32,331 nt of DNA from JBLNBU01 sp050260215 (GCA_050260215.1 JBLNBU010000195.1:1-32331), one strand, 5' to 3'. Positions 7,091-14,887 are shown, counted from the stretch's first letter. The notes: generated by a model not told the origin, from the sequence alone. Numbers and translations: made by a program.

Positions 7091-8431
7091 CTACACGTTC
7101 AGCAGCAGGTATTCCCGCTCCCAGCTCGACACCACGCGCTGGTAGGCGTCCCATTCGGCTTCCTTGACGGCCATGAAGGCCTCGCAGAAGTTCTCGCCCA
7201 GCAACTCGCGCAGCGGCTTGGCGGCCTTCAGCTTTTCCAGCGCGTCGGGAAGGTGGCGGGGCAGCGAGTGGGCGCGGGTGTAGCCCGAGCCCACGATGGG
7301 GTCGCCCGGATCGATCTTCTGCTGGATGCCCAGCCAGCCGCAGGCCAGCGAGCCGGCGATGGCCATGTAGGGGTTGGCGTCGGCCCCGGCCAGGCGGTTC
7401 TCGACCCGGCGCGAGGCCTGGCCGGATTCGGGCACCCTGAGGCCCACGGTGCGGTTGTCGCGGCCCCAGTGGACATTGATGGGCGCATCGAAGTCGGGCA
7501 CCAGGCGGCGGAACGAGTTGACGTTGGGCGCAAACAGCAGCATCGCCGCCGGCAGGAACTTGCGCAGCCCGCCGATGAACCAGCGGAACATCTGGGTATC
7601 CTTGCCGTCGGCCCCGGCGAACAGGTTGCGCCCGGTTTCCATGTCGACGATGTTCTGGTGGATGTGCATGGCGCTGCCCGGCTCGTTCTGCATGGGCTTG
7701 GCCATGAAGGTGGCGTAGACTTGGTGGCGCAGCGCCACCTGGCGCACGGTGCGCTTGAACAAGAACACCTGGTCGGCCAATTCCAGCGCCTCGCCGTGGT
7801 CGAAATTGACCTCCATCTGGGCGTTGCCGGCCTCGTGGGACAGGGTGTCGACGTCCAGGCGCTGGATGTCGCAATAGGCGTAGATCTGGTCGAACAGGGG
7901 GTCGAACTCGTTGACCGCGTCGACGCCATAGGCCGGCCGCCCGGTCTCGGCCCGGCCCGACCGCCCGATGGGCGCTTCCAGCGGATAGTCGGAATCGGTG
8001 TTCTGCTTGACCAGGAAGAATTCCAGTTCGGGCGCGACCACCGGGGCCCAGCCCTTGTCGCGGTAAAGCTCCAGCACCCTTTTCAGCACCTGGCGCGGCG
8101 AGATGTCCACGGGGCGGCCGTCGAGATAGCGGCAGTCGTTGATGACGCAGGCGGTGGGCTCGTCGTACCAGGGGACCTGGCGCAGGGTCTGGGGGTCGGG
8201 ATGCAGGTAGATGTCGCCGTTGGCGACGCTGGTGACGTCCTCCTCGGGATAGTCGCCGGTCACCGTCTGCACGAAGATGCTTTCGGGCAGGCGCAAGCCC
8301 TGGGTTTCCGCGATCGAGACGAATTTGTGGGCCGGCACGATCTTGCCGCGCGCCACTCCAGACATGTCGGGGACCAGGCACTCGACCTCGGTGATGCCCC
8401 TGACCTTGATCCATTCCGCGAAAGCACTCAT
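7091..8431 (-). CDS. glutamine synthetase family protein (PuuA-like gamma-glutamyl ligase)
   Basis: The 446-aa protein has the beta-grasp and catalytic domains of the glutamine synthetase family. Metal and ATP-site motifs are present: APELEFFL (near 133-140), GNAQMEVNFDHGEA, GSAMHIHQNI, NVNSFRRLVP, NRTVGLRVP and ENRLAGADANPYMAIA. It lacks the C-terminal tyrosine adenylylation motif of GlnA type I and is closest in feel to gamma-glutamylputrescine or other gamma-glutamyl-amine synthetases, which ligate glutamate to an amine with ATP. The substrate cannot be read from sequence, and no other polyamine genes are adjacent. The ATG at 8431 has a GAGGTC ribosome site; upstream in-frame codons carry no family sequence. 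Confidence 0.88.
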   Translation of the reverse strand: MSAFAEWIKVRGITEVECLVPDMSGVARGKIVPAHKFVSIAETQGLRLPESIFVQTVTGDYPEEDVTSVANGDIYLHPDPQTLRQVPWYDEPTACVINDCRYLDGRPVDISPRQVLKRVLELYRDKGWAPVVAPELEFFLVKQNTDSDYPLEAPIGRSGRAETGRPAYGVDAVNEFDPLFDQIYAYCDIQRLDVDTLSHEAGNAQMEVNFDHGEALELADQVFLFKRTVRQVALRHQVYATFMAKPMQNEPGSAMHIHQNIVDMETGRNLFAGADGKDTQMFRWFIGGLRKFLPAAMLLFAPNVNSFRRLVPDFDAPINVHWGRDNRTVGLRVPESGQASRRVENRLAGADANPYMAIAGSLACGWLGIQQKIDPGDPIVGSGYTRAHSLPRHLPDALEKLKAAKPLRELLGENFCEAFMAVKEAEWDAYQRVVSSWEREYLLLNV

Positions 8432-8546
8432 GCCTGACCTCGGTCCGTTGCCGTGCCCATCATCCTCCAGCCTGCGCATGGCGAAAAGAGGGCACAGGCG
8501 TGTCACAGCAACTTCCCTTGCATCCCCGCCGGGGTTGCGTGACATT

Positions 8547-8575
8547 AGGATAAACGTCCGCCATACACCCACCAA
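8547..8575 (-). promoter_or_regulatory. candidate promoter for the glutamine synthetase-like gene
   Basis: Read leftward, TTGGTG (8575-8570) and TATCCT (8552-8547) are 17 bases apart. The transcript would start about 105 bases before the ATG at 8431. The site nearly abuts the divergent gene that starts at 8587. Confidence 0.45.
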
Positions 8576-8586
8576 GGCCCTATCGG

Positions 8587-9150
8587 ATGAGCTTTTCCGT
8601 TGTCCTGATCATCAGCCTGGCAGCCGGGGTAATCCTCGTGGTTGGCGGCGGCCTGATGATGTACATGGGCAATCTGGTGCGCAGCGCCTATGAATTGAAG
8701 GTGCAGATCAACTCCGAGGTGGACGAGCGGCTGACCAAGATGGCCGAGGAGTTGGACAAGAAAAGCCGCTGGATCAAGCGCGACCTGCTTGAGGAGATCG
8801 ACAAGATCAAGGTGGCGCTGCAAAGCGACAGCGCGCGCAAGTTCCAGGAACTGGCCGACCCCGTCGTCAAGCGCCTTGGCGAGTACGAGGAGATCTTGCG
8901 CAACGAGCGCGCCGAATGGGTCAAGGCGGTGGAAAGCGACCGCCAGAACATCAACGCGCTCGACCAGAAGATCCGCATGCTGCGCCGCGACCTGAAGAAG
9001 GGGGAGAACGGCACTCCCCTGCCCGCCGAGGACAGTGCCGGCGCCCTCGACGAGGCGCAGGCCGCCCTCGCGCAACCGGCCGTCCCCGCCCCCGAGGCCC
9101 CCACCCCCGCTCCGGAAGCCGCGCCGGAGCCCGCCCCGCAGCAGGGCTGA
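8587..9150 (+). CDS. membrane-anchored coiled-coil protein, unknown function
   Basis: This 187-aa protein starts with one membrane helix (about residues 5-28, rich in Leu/Val/Gly), followed by a long charged helical region (about 32-140) with heptad-like spacing that should form a coiled coil in the cytoplasm. It ends in a flexible Ala/Pro/Glu tail (about 145-187). The family is not recognised. It ends 10 bases before the HD-GYP gene start and shares its direction, so the two are almost certainly co-transcribed. A scaffold or partner role for the signalling protein is plausible from this pairing but unproven. Confidence 0.8.
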   Translation: MSFSVVLIISLAAGVILVVGGGLMMYMGNLVRSAYELKVQINSEVDERLTKMAEELDKKSRWIKRDLLEEIDKIKVALQSDSARKFQELADPVVKRLGEYEEILRNERAEWVKAVESDRQNINALDQKIRMLRRDLKKGENGTPLPAEDSAGALDEAQAALAQPAVPAPEAPTPAPEAAPEPAPQQG

Positions 9151-9160
9151 GGACAGCCCC

Positions 9161-10447
9161 GTGCCCGCCGCCGCCTCCCTCAACCGCCGCCTCGCCCTGC
9201 GCCTGGGCCTGGGCGGTATCGTCATCGCCGCCGCCCTTGGCGGCGCCGTGGTGTGGGTCGAGTTGGAACGCGCCGACGACGCCCTGGTCGACCACGCGGT
9301 GGCCGAGGCCCGGCAGATGCAGACCCTGCTGCCGACGCCGCTCGACCAGAACACCGCCTCGGCCGCGGACGCCGCGCTCGATGCCTTCGTCGCCCAGCGC
9401 AAGGAACGCAGCGACCACTTCGCCCTGGCCGAGATCTACGACATCGAGCAGCACACCGTCGCCGAGGCCTCCACTGAGGAAAGCAAGGCGCTGGAGGCGG
9501 CCATCGACCGGTCGGCCCACCATTTCCCGACCCACGGCGAATCCTGGTACCTCAAGCACATCGTCCACGGCCACGTGTACATGCAGGTGGTGATCCCGCT
9601 CGAGGACCATGCCCACCGGCCCATCGGCTGGTTCGAAGGCGTCTACCGCATCGCCGGCGCCACCCTGTCCGAGGCGACCCAGGCCGGCCTGCGCATCGCC
9701 GGGCTGGTGATGGTGGCGGTGCTGGCGACCACCGGCCTGCTCTATCCCATTATCGCCGGCCTGAACCGCAGCATGCTCGCCCGGTCGGTGGCGCTGCTGG
9801 ACGCCAACCTGGGCGCGCTCGAGACCCTGGGCAGCGCCATTGCCAAGCGTGACAGCGACACCGGCAGCCACAACTATCGCGTCACCCTCTATGCCGTGCG
9901 CTTGGCCGAGGCGGTCGGGCTGGACCGCGAACGCATCCGCGCCCTGGTCAAGGGCGCCTTCCTGCACGACATCGGCAAGCTGGCCATTCCCGACGCCATC
10001 CTGCTCAAGCCCGGCAAGCTGGATGCCGACGAATTCGCGGTGATGAAAACCCACGTCGCCCACGGCATGGACGTGGTCTCGGCCTATGACTGGCTGTCGG
10101 ATGCCGCCGACGTGGTCGCCCACCACCACGAGAAGTTCGACGGCTCGGGATACCTGAGCGGACTATCGGGCACCGACATCCCCGTCACCGCCCGCATCTT
10201 CGCCATCGCCGACGTGTTCGACGCGCTGACTTCGCGCCGGCCGTACAAGGAGCCGATGCCGCTGGGCAAGGCGCTGAAGATCCTGGACGAAGGCCGCGGC
10301 ACCCACTTCGACCCCGAACTGGTGGACACGTTCGTCGACATCGCCGCCGCGCTGTTCGATACCATCGGCAGCTGCGACGAGGCATGCCTGGCGGTGACGC
10401 TGCGCGCCGTCACCCACGATTACTTCGCCGACACGGTGGTGGGGTAA
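9161..10447 (+). CDS. membrane HD-GYP-domain protein (GYL variant)
   Basis: The 428-aa protein has two membrane helices (about 12-33 and 178-200) enclosing a periplasmic sensor region of about 140 residues, then an HD-GYP domain (about 220-410). HD-GYP enzymes hydrolyse c-di-GMP. The metal site motifs are present: HDIGKLAIPD (269-278), HVAHG (298-302) and HHHEKFDGSGYLSGL (321-335). The GYP signature itself reads GYL (330-332), a change at the residue that helps contact GGDEF partners or substrate. The start is GTG at 9161, just after the upstream gene's stop and with TGAGGA in the right place; the longer open frame begins inside the upstream gene and encodes only low-complexity Pro/Arg sequence. 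Confidence 0.9.
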   Translation: MPAAASLNRRLALRLGLGGIVIAAALGGAVVWVELERADDALVDHAVAEARQMQTLLPTPLDQNTASAADAALDAFVAQRKERSDHFALAEIYDIEQHTVAEASTEESKALEAAIDRSAHHFPTHGESWYLKHIVHGHVYMQVVIPLEDHAHRPIGWFEGVYRIAGATLSEATQAGLRIAGLVMVAVLATTGLLYPIIAGLNRSMLARSVALLDANLGALETLGSAIAKRDSDTGSHNYRVTLYAVRLAEAVGLDRERIRALVKGAFLHDIGKLAIPDAILLKPGKLDADEFAVMKTHVAHGMDVVSAYDWLSDAADVVAHHHEKFDGSGYLSGLSGTDIPVTARIFAIADVFDALTSRRPYKEPMPLGKALKILDEGRGTHFDPELVDTFVDIAAALFDTIGSCDEACLAVTLRAVTHDYFADTVVG

Positions 10448-10764
10448 GGCTAGACCCCGAAAAAGGTGCGCCCCGGCCGCAAGCCGAAGCTCGCGAGCCG
10501 GGGCGCTATCCTCCCCCCCGGGAGTTCTTCAGGGTGCGCGGACACAGGCCGAAGCCCGTGCCGCTGCGCCGGCGGCCGGGCTCGCGGACCCCCCAAGAAA
10601 AGGGAAGTTGCCCTGCCGCGCCGAAACCGCGGATGACGTGGTAGTTCCCCCCTGCCCACGCCGGTGCGGTCGCCCGTATGGCGGATTGTCTACTCCGAAC
10701 GGCGGGGCTGTAAATCGGGTGATGACCCCATTTCGCCTGGGGCCTTTCGTCGCAGGGGGAAAAC
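10448..10764. other. 317-base gene-free gap with a long-stem hairpin
   Basis: This gap separates two convergent genes. GCGCCCCGGC (10468-10477) pairs perfectly with GCCGGGGCGC (10497-10506) around a 19-base loop, 20 bases after the HD-GYP stop. On the other side CCCCA (10726-10730) pairs with TGGGG (10738-10742) downstream of the LOG gene. No convincing small gene was found; short open frames here have Pro/Arg-rich shadow composition. Confidence 0.5.
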
Positions 10765-11658
10765 TCAGCGCGGAATGCGGTGGAACTCGGCGATGTAGTT
10801 CCAGGCTTCCTCGGCGGTCTCGACGAAGGTGAAGATATCCTTGTCGGCCGGGCTGACCATGCCTTCGCCGATCATGGCGTCGATGTTGATGACGCGCTCC
10901 CAGTACTCGCGGCCGAACAGCAGCACCGGAATCGGCTCGATCTTGCCGGTCTGGATCAGGGTAGCGGCCTCGAACAGCTCGTCCAGGGTGCCGAACCCGC
11001 CGGGGAACACCACCAGCGCCTTGGCCCGGGTCAGGAAGTGCATCTTGCGGATGGCGAAGTAGTGGAAGCGGAAGCACAGTTCCGGGGTGACGAAGGGGTT
11101 GGGCTCCTGCTCCATGGGCAGCACGATGTTGAGCCCGATGGACTTGCCGCCGACGTCGTCGGCGCCGCGGTTGGCGGCCTCCATGATGCCGGGGCCGCCG
11201 CCGGTCTTGACCACGAAGTCGCTGACATGCTCGCCGACGCAGGCCTTGGTGACGATCTGGGCGAAGCGGCGCGCCTCCTCATAGTAGCGGCTGTTGGCGA
11301 CCATGCGCCGGGCGATGCCGACGCGGCGGGCGGCGTTCTTGTCGCGTGGGCGCGCCCGGGCGGCGGCCTCGGCCGAAGCCAGCTCCTCCTGGGCGTGCTC
11401 GGGGGCGGGGATGCGCGCCGAGCCGAACACGGCAATGGTCGACAAGATGCCGTGCTCCTGCTGCAGCAACTCGGGCTTGAGCAGTTCGAGCTGCAGGCGC
11501 ACCGGCCGCAAGTCCTGGCGCAGCAGGAAGTCGACGTCCTCGAAGGCCAGGCGATAGGCGGGAGAGGCCGTCTGCGCCGACGCGAGCGGCATCTCGCCTT
11601 CGCGCTCGACCTCCTGGCGGGCGGTGGGGAACGGCCCGCGGGAATTGGCTTCGGTCAT
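10765..11658 (-). CDS. LOG-family nucleotide phosphoribohydrolase-like protein
   Basis: The 297-aa product belongs to the TIGR00730/LOG family, often mislabelled lysine decarboxylase. Family signatures are GGGPGIMEAANRG (153-165) and PGGFGTLDE (219-227), the nucleotide-binding and catalytic motifs of cytokinin riboside 5'-monophosphate phosphoribohydrolases, which release the free base from a nucleoside monophosphate. An N-terminal extension of about 70 residues precedes the Rossmann core, making it longer than the ~190-aa short form. In bacteria without plant contact the natural substrate is often unclear. ATG 11658 has AGGAG 11 bases upstream; Met23 is a possible alternative. It is divergent from the metallo-beta-lactamase gene. 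Confidence 0.88.
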   Translation of the reverse strand: MTEANSRGPFPTARQEVEREGEMPLASAQTASPAYRLAFEDVDFLLRQDLRPVRLQLELLKPELLQQEHGILSTIAVFGSARIPAPEHAQEELASAEAAARARPRDKNAARRVGIARRMVANSRYYEEARRFAQIVTKACVGEHVSDFVVKTGGGPGIMEAANRGADDVGGKSIGLNIVLPMEQEPNPFVTPELCFRFHYFAIRKMHFLTRAKALVVFPGGFGTLDELFEAATLIQTGKIEPIPVLLFGREYWERVINIDAMIGEGMVSPADKDIFTFVETAEEAWNYIAEFHRIPR

Positions 11659-11690
11659 GGCGAGGCGGGCTCCTGGCAGGGCGGGCGGCA

Positions 11691-11719
11691 GTTAAAGCAA
11701 ACGCCATTGTCCGACGCAA
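11691..11719 (-). promoter_or_regulatory. candidate promoter for the LOG gene
   Basis: Leftward TTGCGT (11719-11714) and TTTAAC (11696-11691) are 17 bases apart, about 33 bases before the ATG. Confidence 0.35.
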
Positions 11720-11750
11720 GCGGTTACCAGGGGGTAAATCGCCGCCCCTC

Positions 11751-11778
11751 TTGGAAAGAGCGGCTTGGTGGGCTATAG
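11751..11778 (+). promoter_or_regulatory. candidate promoter for the MBL-fold hydrolase gene
   Basis: TTGGAA (11751-11756) and CTATAG (11773-11778) are 16 bases apart, 38 bases ahead of the ATG at 11816. Confidence 0.4.
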
Positions 11779-11815
11779 GGGGATCTGGGGGCACCGCAAA
11801 CCGCAGGACCACGAC

Positions 11816-12472
11816 ATGGGCCACGAGCATCTCGGCGATTTCGACGACCTTTCGCTCTCGGTGGTGGTGACCAGCCCGCCCTGGTACGAGAACTGCTACA
11901 TCGTCCGCCACCGCCCGACCGGCGCGGTGGCCGTGGTCGATCCCGGCGGCGACGCCGAGCGGATCCTGGCCGCCGTGGCGTCCGAAGACGGCCAGGCCCA
12001 GACCATCTTGCTGACCCACGGCCATCCCGACCACCTGGGCGCCGCCCGCGCCGTCGAGGCCGCACTGGCCGTCGACACCCGCGCCCACGCCGACGAGATG
12101 CCGGTGATCAATGCCGCCGGCGAGTTGAACCGCGCCTTCGGCGGCGGCGGCCTGGAAGGGCCGGGCCGCCTGGCCACCTTCACCGGCGAACCCACCCTGG
12201 ACCTGGGCGGCGTGCCCATCCGCGTCATCCACACCCCCGGCCACACGCCGGGCGGGGTGTGCTACGACTTCGGCCGGTTCGTGCTGACCGGCGACACCCT
12301 GTTCCGCCACGGCGTCGGCCGCACCGACCTCGCAGGGGGAAGCGAGCAGCAGTTGTGGGCGTCCATCGCCCGCATGCTGGGCATGGTCGCCGAGGACGCG
12401 GTGCTGTATTCCGGCCACGGCCCCGAATGGGTGGCCAAGGACGCCCGGCGCTGGTGGCAGATGGTCGGCTGA
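11816..12472 (+). CDS. metallo-beta-lactamase-fold hydrolase (glyoxalase II-like)
   Basis: The 218-aa protein carries the binuclear metal motif THGHPDHLG (67-75), then HTPGHTPGG, GDTLFRHGVGRTD and a final SGHGPEW. This pattern is that of small glyoxalase II-like hydrolases, which cleave thioesters such as S-lactoylglutathione. Members with this length can also be sulfur dioxygenases or of unknown activity. The N-terminal block PPWYENCYIVRH is also typical. ATG 11816 with AGGA upstream matches the usual family start; an upstream in-frame GTG/ATG adds 17 residues without family character. It is convergent with the next gene, four bases away. Confidence 0.88.
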   Translation: MGHEHLGDFDDLSLSVVVTSPPWYENCYIVRHRPTGAVAVVDPGGDAERILAAVASEDGQAQTILLTHGHPDHLGAARAVEAALAVDTRAHADEMPVINAAGELNRAFGGGGLEGPGRLATFTGEPTLDLGGVPIRVIHTPGHTPGGVCYDFGRFVLTGDTLFRHGVGRTDLAGGSEQQLWASIARMLGMVAEDAVLYSGHGPEWVAKDARRWWQMVG

Positions 12473-12475
12473 CCG

Positions 12476-13330
12476 TCAGTTCACCTTGCCGTGCCAGGGC
12501 TCGATGGGCGCCAGCTTCAGGCCGGCGGGCACGAAGGCGCTGTTGAGGTCCAGGTCCTCGGGGTTTGCCGCCATCTTCAGGGTTCCCGCCGGCAGCGGCA
12601 GTTCGATCACCCGCCGCCCGGTCTCGTCCAGGCGCGACACCAGCCGGGTGCCGACCATGGTGGCGCGCAGGGCGCGTGCCCGGAACGGGTCGTCGGCGGT
12701 CAGCAGCACCCGGCGCAGCACGCGGGGCCCGGTCGCATAGGAAATGGTCGCCACCACCCGCGGCGGCAGGTCCTCGTCGGCCAGCGCCAGGGCGGCGGTG
12801 CGGCGCTGCTCGCCGTCCAGGACGAAATTGATCACCGGACCGTCGGTGTCGTACAGCCACAGCCCGCTGGCCAGGCTGTGCGCGGCGCGGCGGCTGCCGC
12901 GCTCGACCCACAGCACGCCGTCGTCGCCGACGGACAGTCCGCTGCCCTGGGTCCGCAGGGTATAAAGCGGCGGCTGGCGCAGGTCGCTCACCGAATCGAG
13001 CGGCCACGCATCGACCCGTACCCGCCCCTCGCCGCCGCCGAGCGCGTCGACGGCCGACACCTCCTGGCGCAGCAGCAGGCGCTGCGGCCGCGGATTGCCC
13101 GGCATGGTCACCGACAGGGTCTGGAACGAATGGTTGACGAAGTGCACCGCCATGCGGCCGCGATCGTCGCGCACGGCGAATTCCGACAGTCCCGACAGCA
13201 CCGCGTCGTCATGGCCGAAGGCACCGACGATGGCCAGCACCAGGGCGGTCACGACGACGATGGGCAGGACGACAAGCGTCACCACCCCCGCGACGACGAT
13301 ACCCGCATAGAACGGCCAGAACCTCTGCAT
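12476..13330 (-). CDS. membrane-anchored hypothetical protein
   Basis: This 284-aa protein has one strong membrane helix near the N terminus (about residues 8-34, Val/Leu-rich) and a large region after it that reads as beta-rich, presumably periplasmic. No family was recognised. Visible phrases are AVHFVNHSFQTLSVTMPGNP and DTDGPVINFVLDGEQ, with no catalytic motif. The ATG at 13330 has GGGGAGCTG directly upstream, and starting here puts the helix at the N terminus, unlike the longer frame. It is convergent with the MBL-fold gene and divergent from the GST gene. The C-terminal part carries PLPAGTLKMAANPEDLDLN, which may be a conserved block. Confidence 0.8.
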   Translation of the reverse strand: MQRFWPFYAGIVVAGVVTLVVLPIVVVTALVLAIVGAFGHDDAVLSGLSEFAVRDDRGRMAVHFVNHSFQTLSVTMPGNPRPQRLLLRQEVSAVDALGGGEGRVRVDAWPLDSVSDLRQPPLYTLRTQGSGLSVGDDGVLWVERGSRRAAHSLASGLWLYDTDGPVINFVLDGEQRRTAALALADEDLPPRVVATISYATGPRVLRRVLLTADDPFRARALRATMVGTRLVSRLDETGRRVIELPLPAGTLKMAANPEDLDLNSAFVPAGLKLAPIEPWHGKVN

Positions 13331-13467
13331 CAGCTCCCCCCGAGCGGCACCCCGTCGGCCGCCGGCGGCCCACATTACGCCGCCCCGCCAGACGCCGCAA
13401 CCGCAAGCGAGGTTGACGGCCGGCCCTTGCATCCCCAACCATCGGGGGAACGGATGGAGGGTTTGCC

Positions 13468-14085
13468 ATGATCACCCTGTACACCTGGGCCACCCCCAAC
13501 GGCCGCAAGGTCTCGATCATGCTCGAGGAGGTCGGGCTGCCCTATCGGGTGCGGCCGGTCGACATCACCAAGGGCGAGCAGTTCGCCCCCGACTACGTCG
13601 CCGTCAACCCCAACTCCAAGATCCCCGCCATCGTCGACGACGACGGCCCCGGCGGAGCACCGCTGACCCTGTTCGAATCGGGCGCCATCCTGGTCTATCT
13701 GGCCGAGAAGACCGGCAAGCTGATCCCCGCAAATCCGGCCGGGCGCTATGGCGTGCTGCAGTGGCTGATGTTCCAGATGGGCGGCGTCGGGCCGATGTTC
13801 GGCCAGGCCCACCACTTCCTGCGCTTCGCCCCCGAGCCGGTGCCCTACGCGGTCGAGCGCTACACCAAGGAGACGCGGCGCCTGTACGGCGTACTCGACC
13901 GCCGCCTGGCCGACGCCGAATACGTGGCCGGCGACTATTCCATCGCCGACGTGGCCATCTGGCCGTGGACGGTACGCCACGACTGGCAGGGCGTCGACCT
14001 GGGCGCCGACTTCCCCAACGTCAAGCGCTGGTACGACGCGGTGGGCGCCCGCCCGGCAGTTCAACGCGGGATGGCAGTGCCATGA
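13468..14085 (+). CDS. glutathione S-transferase, nu-class (YfcG/YghU-like)
   Basis: The 205-aa protein has an N-terminal thioredoxin fold (1-85) and a helical C-terminal domain (90-205). TPNGRKVSIMLEEVGLPY (9-26) matches the PNGxKV motif of YfcG/YghU-type enzymes, followed by NPNSKIPAIVD (49-59) and the glutathione gamma-glutamyl contact FESGAILVYLAEK (70-82). Known nu-class members reduce disulfides with glutathione and use an Asn rather than Ser, Tyr or Cys in catalysis. The C-terminal N-capping box appears as YSIADVAIWPW. ATG 13468 has an ATGGAGGG ribosome site. The substrate is unknown; protection from peroxides or electrophiles is likely. Confidence 0.93.
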   Translation: MITLYTWATPNGRKVSIMLEEVGLPYRVRPVDITKGEQFAPDYVAVNPNSKIPAIVDDDGPGGAPLTLFESGAILVYLAEKTGKLIPANPAGRYGVLQWLMFQMGGVGPMFGQAHHFLRFAPEPVPYAVERYTKETRRLYGVLDRRLADAEYVAGDYSIADVAIWPWTVRHDWQGVDLGADFPNVKRWYDAVGARPAVQRGMAVP

Positions 14086-14099
14086 GGCGAAACGAGGCG

Positions 14100-14128
14100 T
14101 TGACGCCCCCCGAATGTTTCCGCTAGAA
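14100..14128 (+). promoter_or_regulatory. promoter of tRNA-Ser
   Basis: TTGACG (14100-14105) and CTAGAA (14123-14128) are 17 bases apart, about 35 bases ahead of the mature tRNA 5' end. Confidence 0.6.
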
Positions 14129-14162
14129 CCTTGCGCGCTGCCACGGAAAACGGCTGCCTCGC

Positions 14163-14254
14163 GGAGGGGTGGGTGAGTGGCTGAAACCAACGGTTTGCTA
14201 AATCGTCCACGGGCTTAAACCTGTGCGCGGGTTCGAATCCCGCCCCCTCCGCCA
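14163..14254 (+). tRNA. tRNA-Ser (GCT)
   Basis: A 92-nt class II tRNA: acceptor GGAGGGG (14163-14169) pairs with CCCCTCC (14244-14250), discriminator G, and encoded CCA at 14252-14254. The anticodon loop holds GCT within GGTTTGCTAAATC, a long variable arm follows, and the T arm is GGGTTCGAATCCC. It reads AGC/AGU codons. Its own promoter lies upstream and a strong terminator directly follows. Confidence 0.96.
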
Positions 14255-14257
14255 TTT

Positions 14258-14300
14258 TAAACAAAAAGAGCCTCCCCGCCCGGGAGGCTCTTTTTGTTTG
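14258..14300 (+). terminator. intrinsic terminator of tRNA-Ser
   Basis: AAAAAGAGCCTCCC (14263-14276) and GGGAGGCTCTTTTT (14282-14295) form a perfect stem around CGCCC; outer A/T pairs extend it to about 18 bp. The built-in T tract on one strand and A tract on the other make it usable in both directions. Confidence 0.95.
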
Positions 14301-14467
14301 AAGCGGTGTGGGGCGCGGTGGACGGCGCGCCGGGTTCGGTGAGGGCGCGCTTAGTTAAAGCGCGCGCCCGAACGACGCCGCAGGCGTCAATCCCGCCGGT
14401 CTCACCGTCATGCTTAACGCCGATTCCTGTTGGCTTCTCAAAGCGGCCATTGTCCTGCCTGGTCGCA
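14301..14467. other. gene-free spacer with two hairpins
   Basis: GCGCGCTT/AAGCGCGC (14345-14365, loop AGTTA) and GACGCC-GCA-GGCGTC (14374-14388) are perfect short stems. No coding sequence is apparent. The right part becomes noticeably richer in A+T than the rest of the window. Confidence 0.5.
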
Positions 14468-14496
14468 TTGTACGCAACCAAACGATGTTTTTATAT
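14468..14496 (+). promoter_or_regulatory. strong promoter of the YjzC-like gene
   Basis: TTGTAC (14468-14473) and TTATAT (14491-14496) are exactly 17 bases apart in an AT-rich pocket. Transcription would begin near 14503, leaving a leader of about 70 nt. Confidence 0.6.
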
Positions 14497-14573
14497 GGAC
14501 CTACACGACGTAAAGATATATAAGGCGGACAGAACACTAGGTAGCATTAGACAATGAAAAAGGACACCATAAG

Positions 14574-14744
14574 ATGAGCAGGACACCGATTGGCACGAAG
14601 TGCAAGACCGGCGAGAAGTCTCCGGAAAGCGGCATCTGGAAGGTCGTGGGCACCCCGACCACCACGGCCCCGATTGCCAAGGGCAACGTGTTCCCGCCGT
14701 ATGGCAACAAGGCTGTGACCTGGGAGCTGATCCAGTACGCTTAA
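14574..14744 (+). CDS. 56-aa YjzC-like small protein
   Basis: This short gene encodes a 56-aa protein whose pattern (TGEKSPESGIWKVVG at 12-26, KGNVFPPYGNKAVTW at 36-50) resembles the YjzC-like family, small presumed beta-ribbon or SH3-like proteins of unknown function. AAGGAC lies eight bases ahead of the ATG and a strong promoter is upstream. A seven-codon reading frame (14554-14577) ends in an ATGA overlap with this start, which might couple translation or be chance. The gene sits just after tRNA-Ser in an A+T-rich pocket and next to a ruined toxin-antitoxin pair, which hints at acquisition by transfer. Family assignment is by pattern and moderately sure. Confidence 0.7.
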   Translation: MSRTPIGTKCKTGEKSPESGIWKVVGTPTTTAPIAKGNVFPPYGNKAVTWELIQYA

Positions 14745-14753
14745 AGTTGGCCT

Positions 14754-14788
14754 CTCCCGCCGTCACGATCGATTCGCGATGGCGGGAG
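14754..14788 (+). terminator. hairpin after the YjzC-like gene
   Basis: CTCCCGCC (14754-14761) and GGCGGGAG (14781-14788) form an 8-bp stem with a 19-base loop, starting nine bases after the stop codon. There is no T run, so it may be a processing or pause structure. Confidence 0.4.
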
Positions 14789-14803
14789 CGATACCTCCCG
14801 CGC

Positions 14804-14887
14804 TCACCCGAACGGATCGACCACCGCGACGCCGGTGGGTTCAAAGTGGCGGACCTTGCGGGTGACCACGGTCAGTCCGACAGCGCG
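14804..14887 (-). pseudogene. C-terminal remnant of a PIN-domain toxin
   Basis: The frame that ends at 14804 reads AVGLTVVTRKVRHFEPTG followed by VAVVDPFG and a stop. This is the usual C-terminal end of VapC/FitB-type PIN toxins (pattern GLTLVTRNVxDFExTGVxLLNPF). The rest of the toxin, about 100 residues with the catalytic acidic residues, is missing. The fragment overlaps the end of the antitoxin frame in another phase, so a deletion seems to have fused antitoxin and toxin tail. It has no start codon of its own and should be inactive. Confidence 0.7.

Noticed and set aside
7091..8431. Housekeeping glutamine synthetase GlnA
   Set aside because: It lacks the adenylylation-site motif, is shorter than GlnA type I, and no glnB is adjacent; a gamma-glutamyl-amine ligase-like assignment is safer.
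8951..10129. A 392-codon minus-strand frame opposite the HD-GYP gene
   Set aside because: Shadow composition, with the HD-GYP motifs clear on the plus strand.
14554..14577. A seven-codon leader peptide as a separate gene
   Set aside because: Too short to support; its internal AAGGAC is better explained as the ribosome site of the 56-aa gene.
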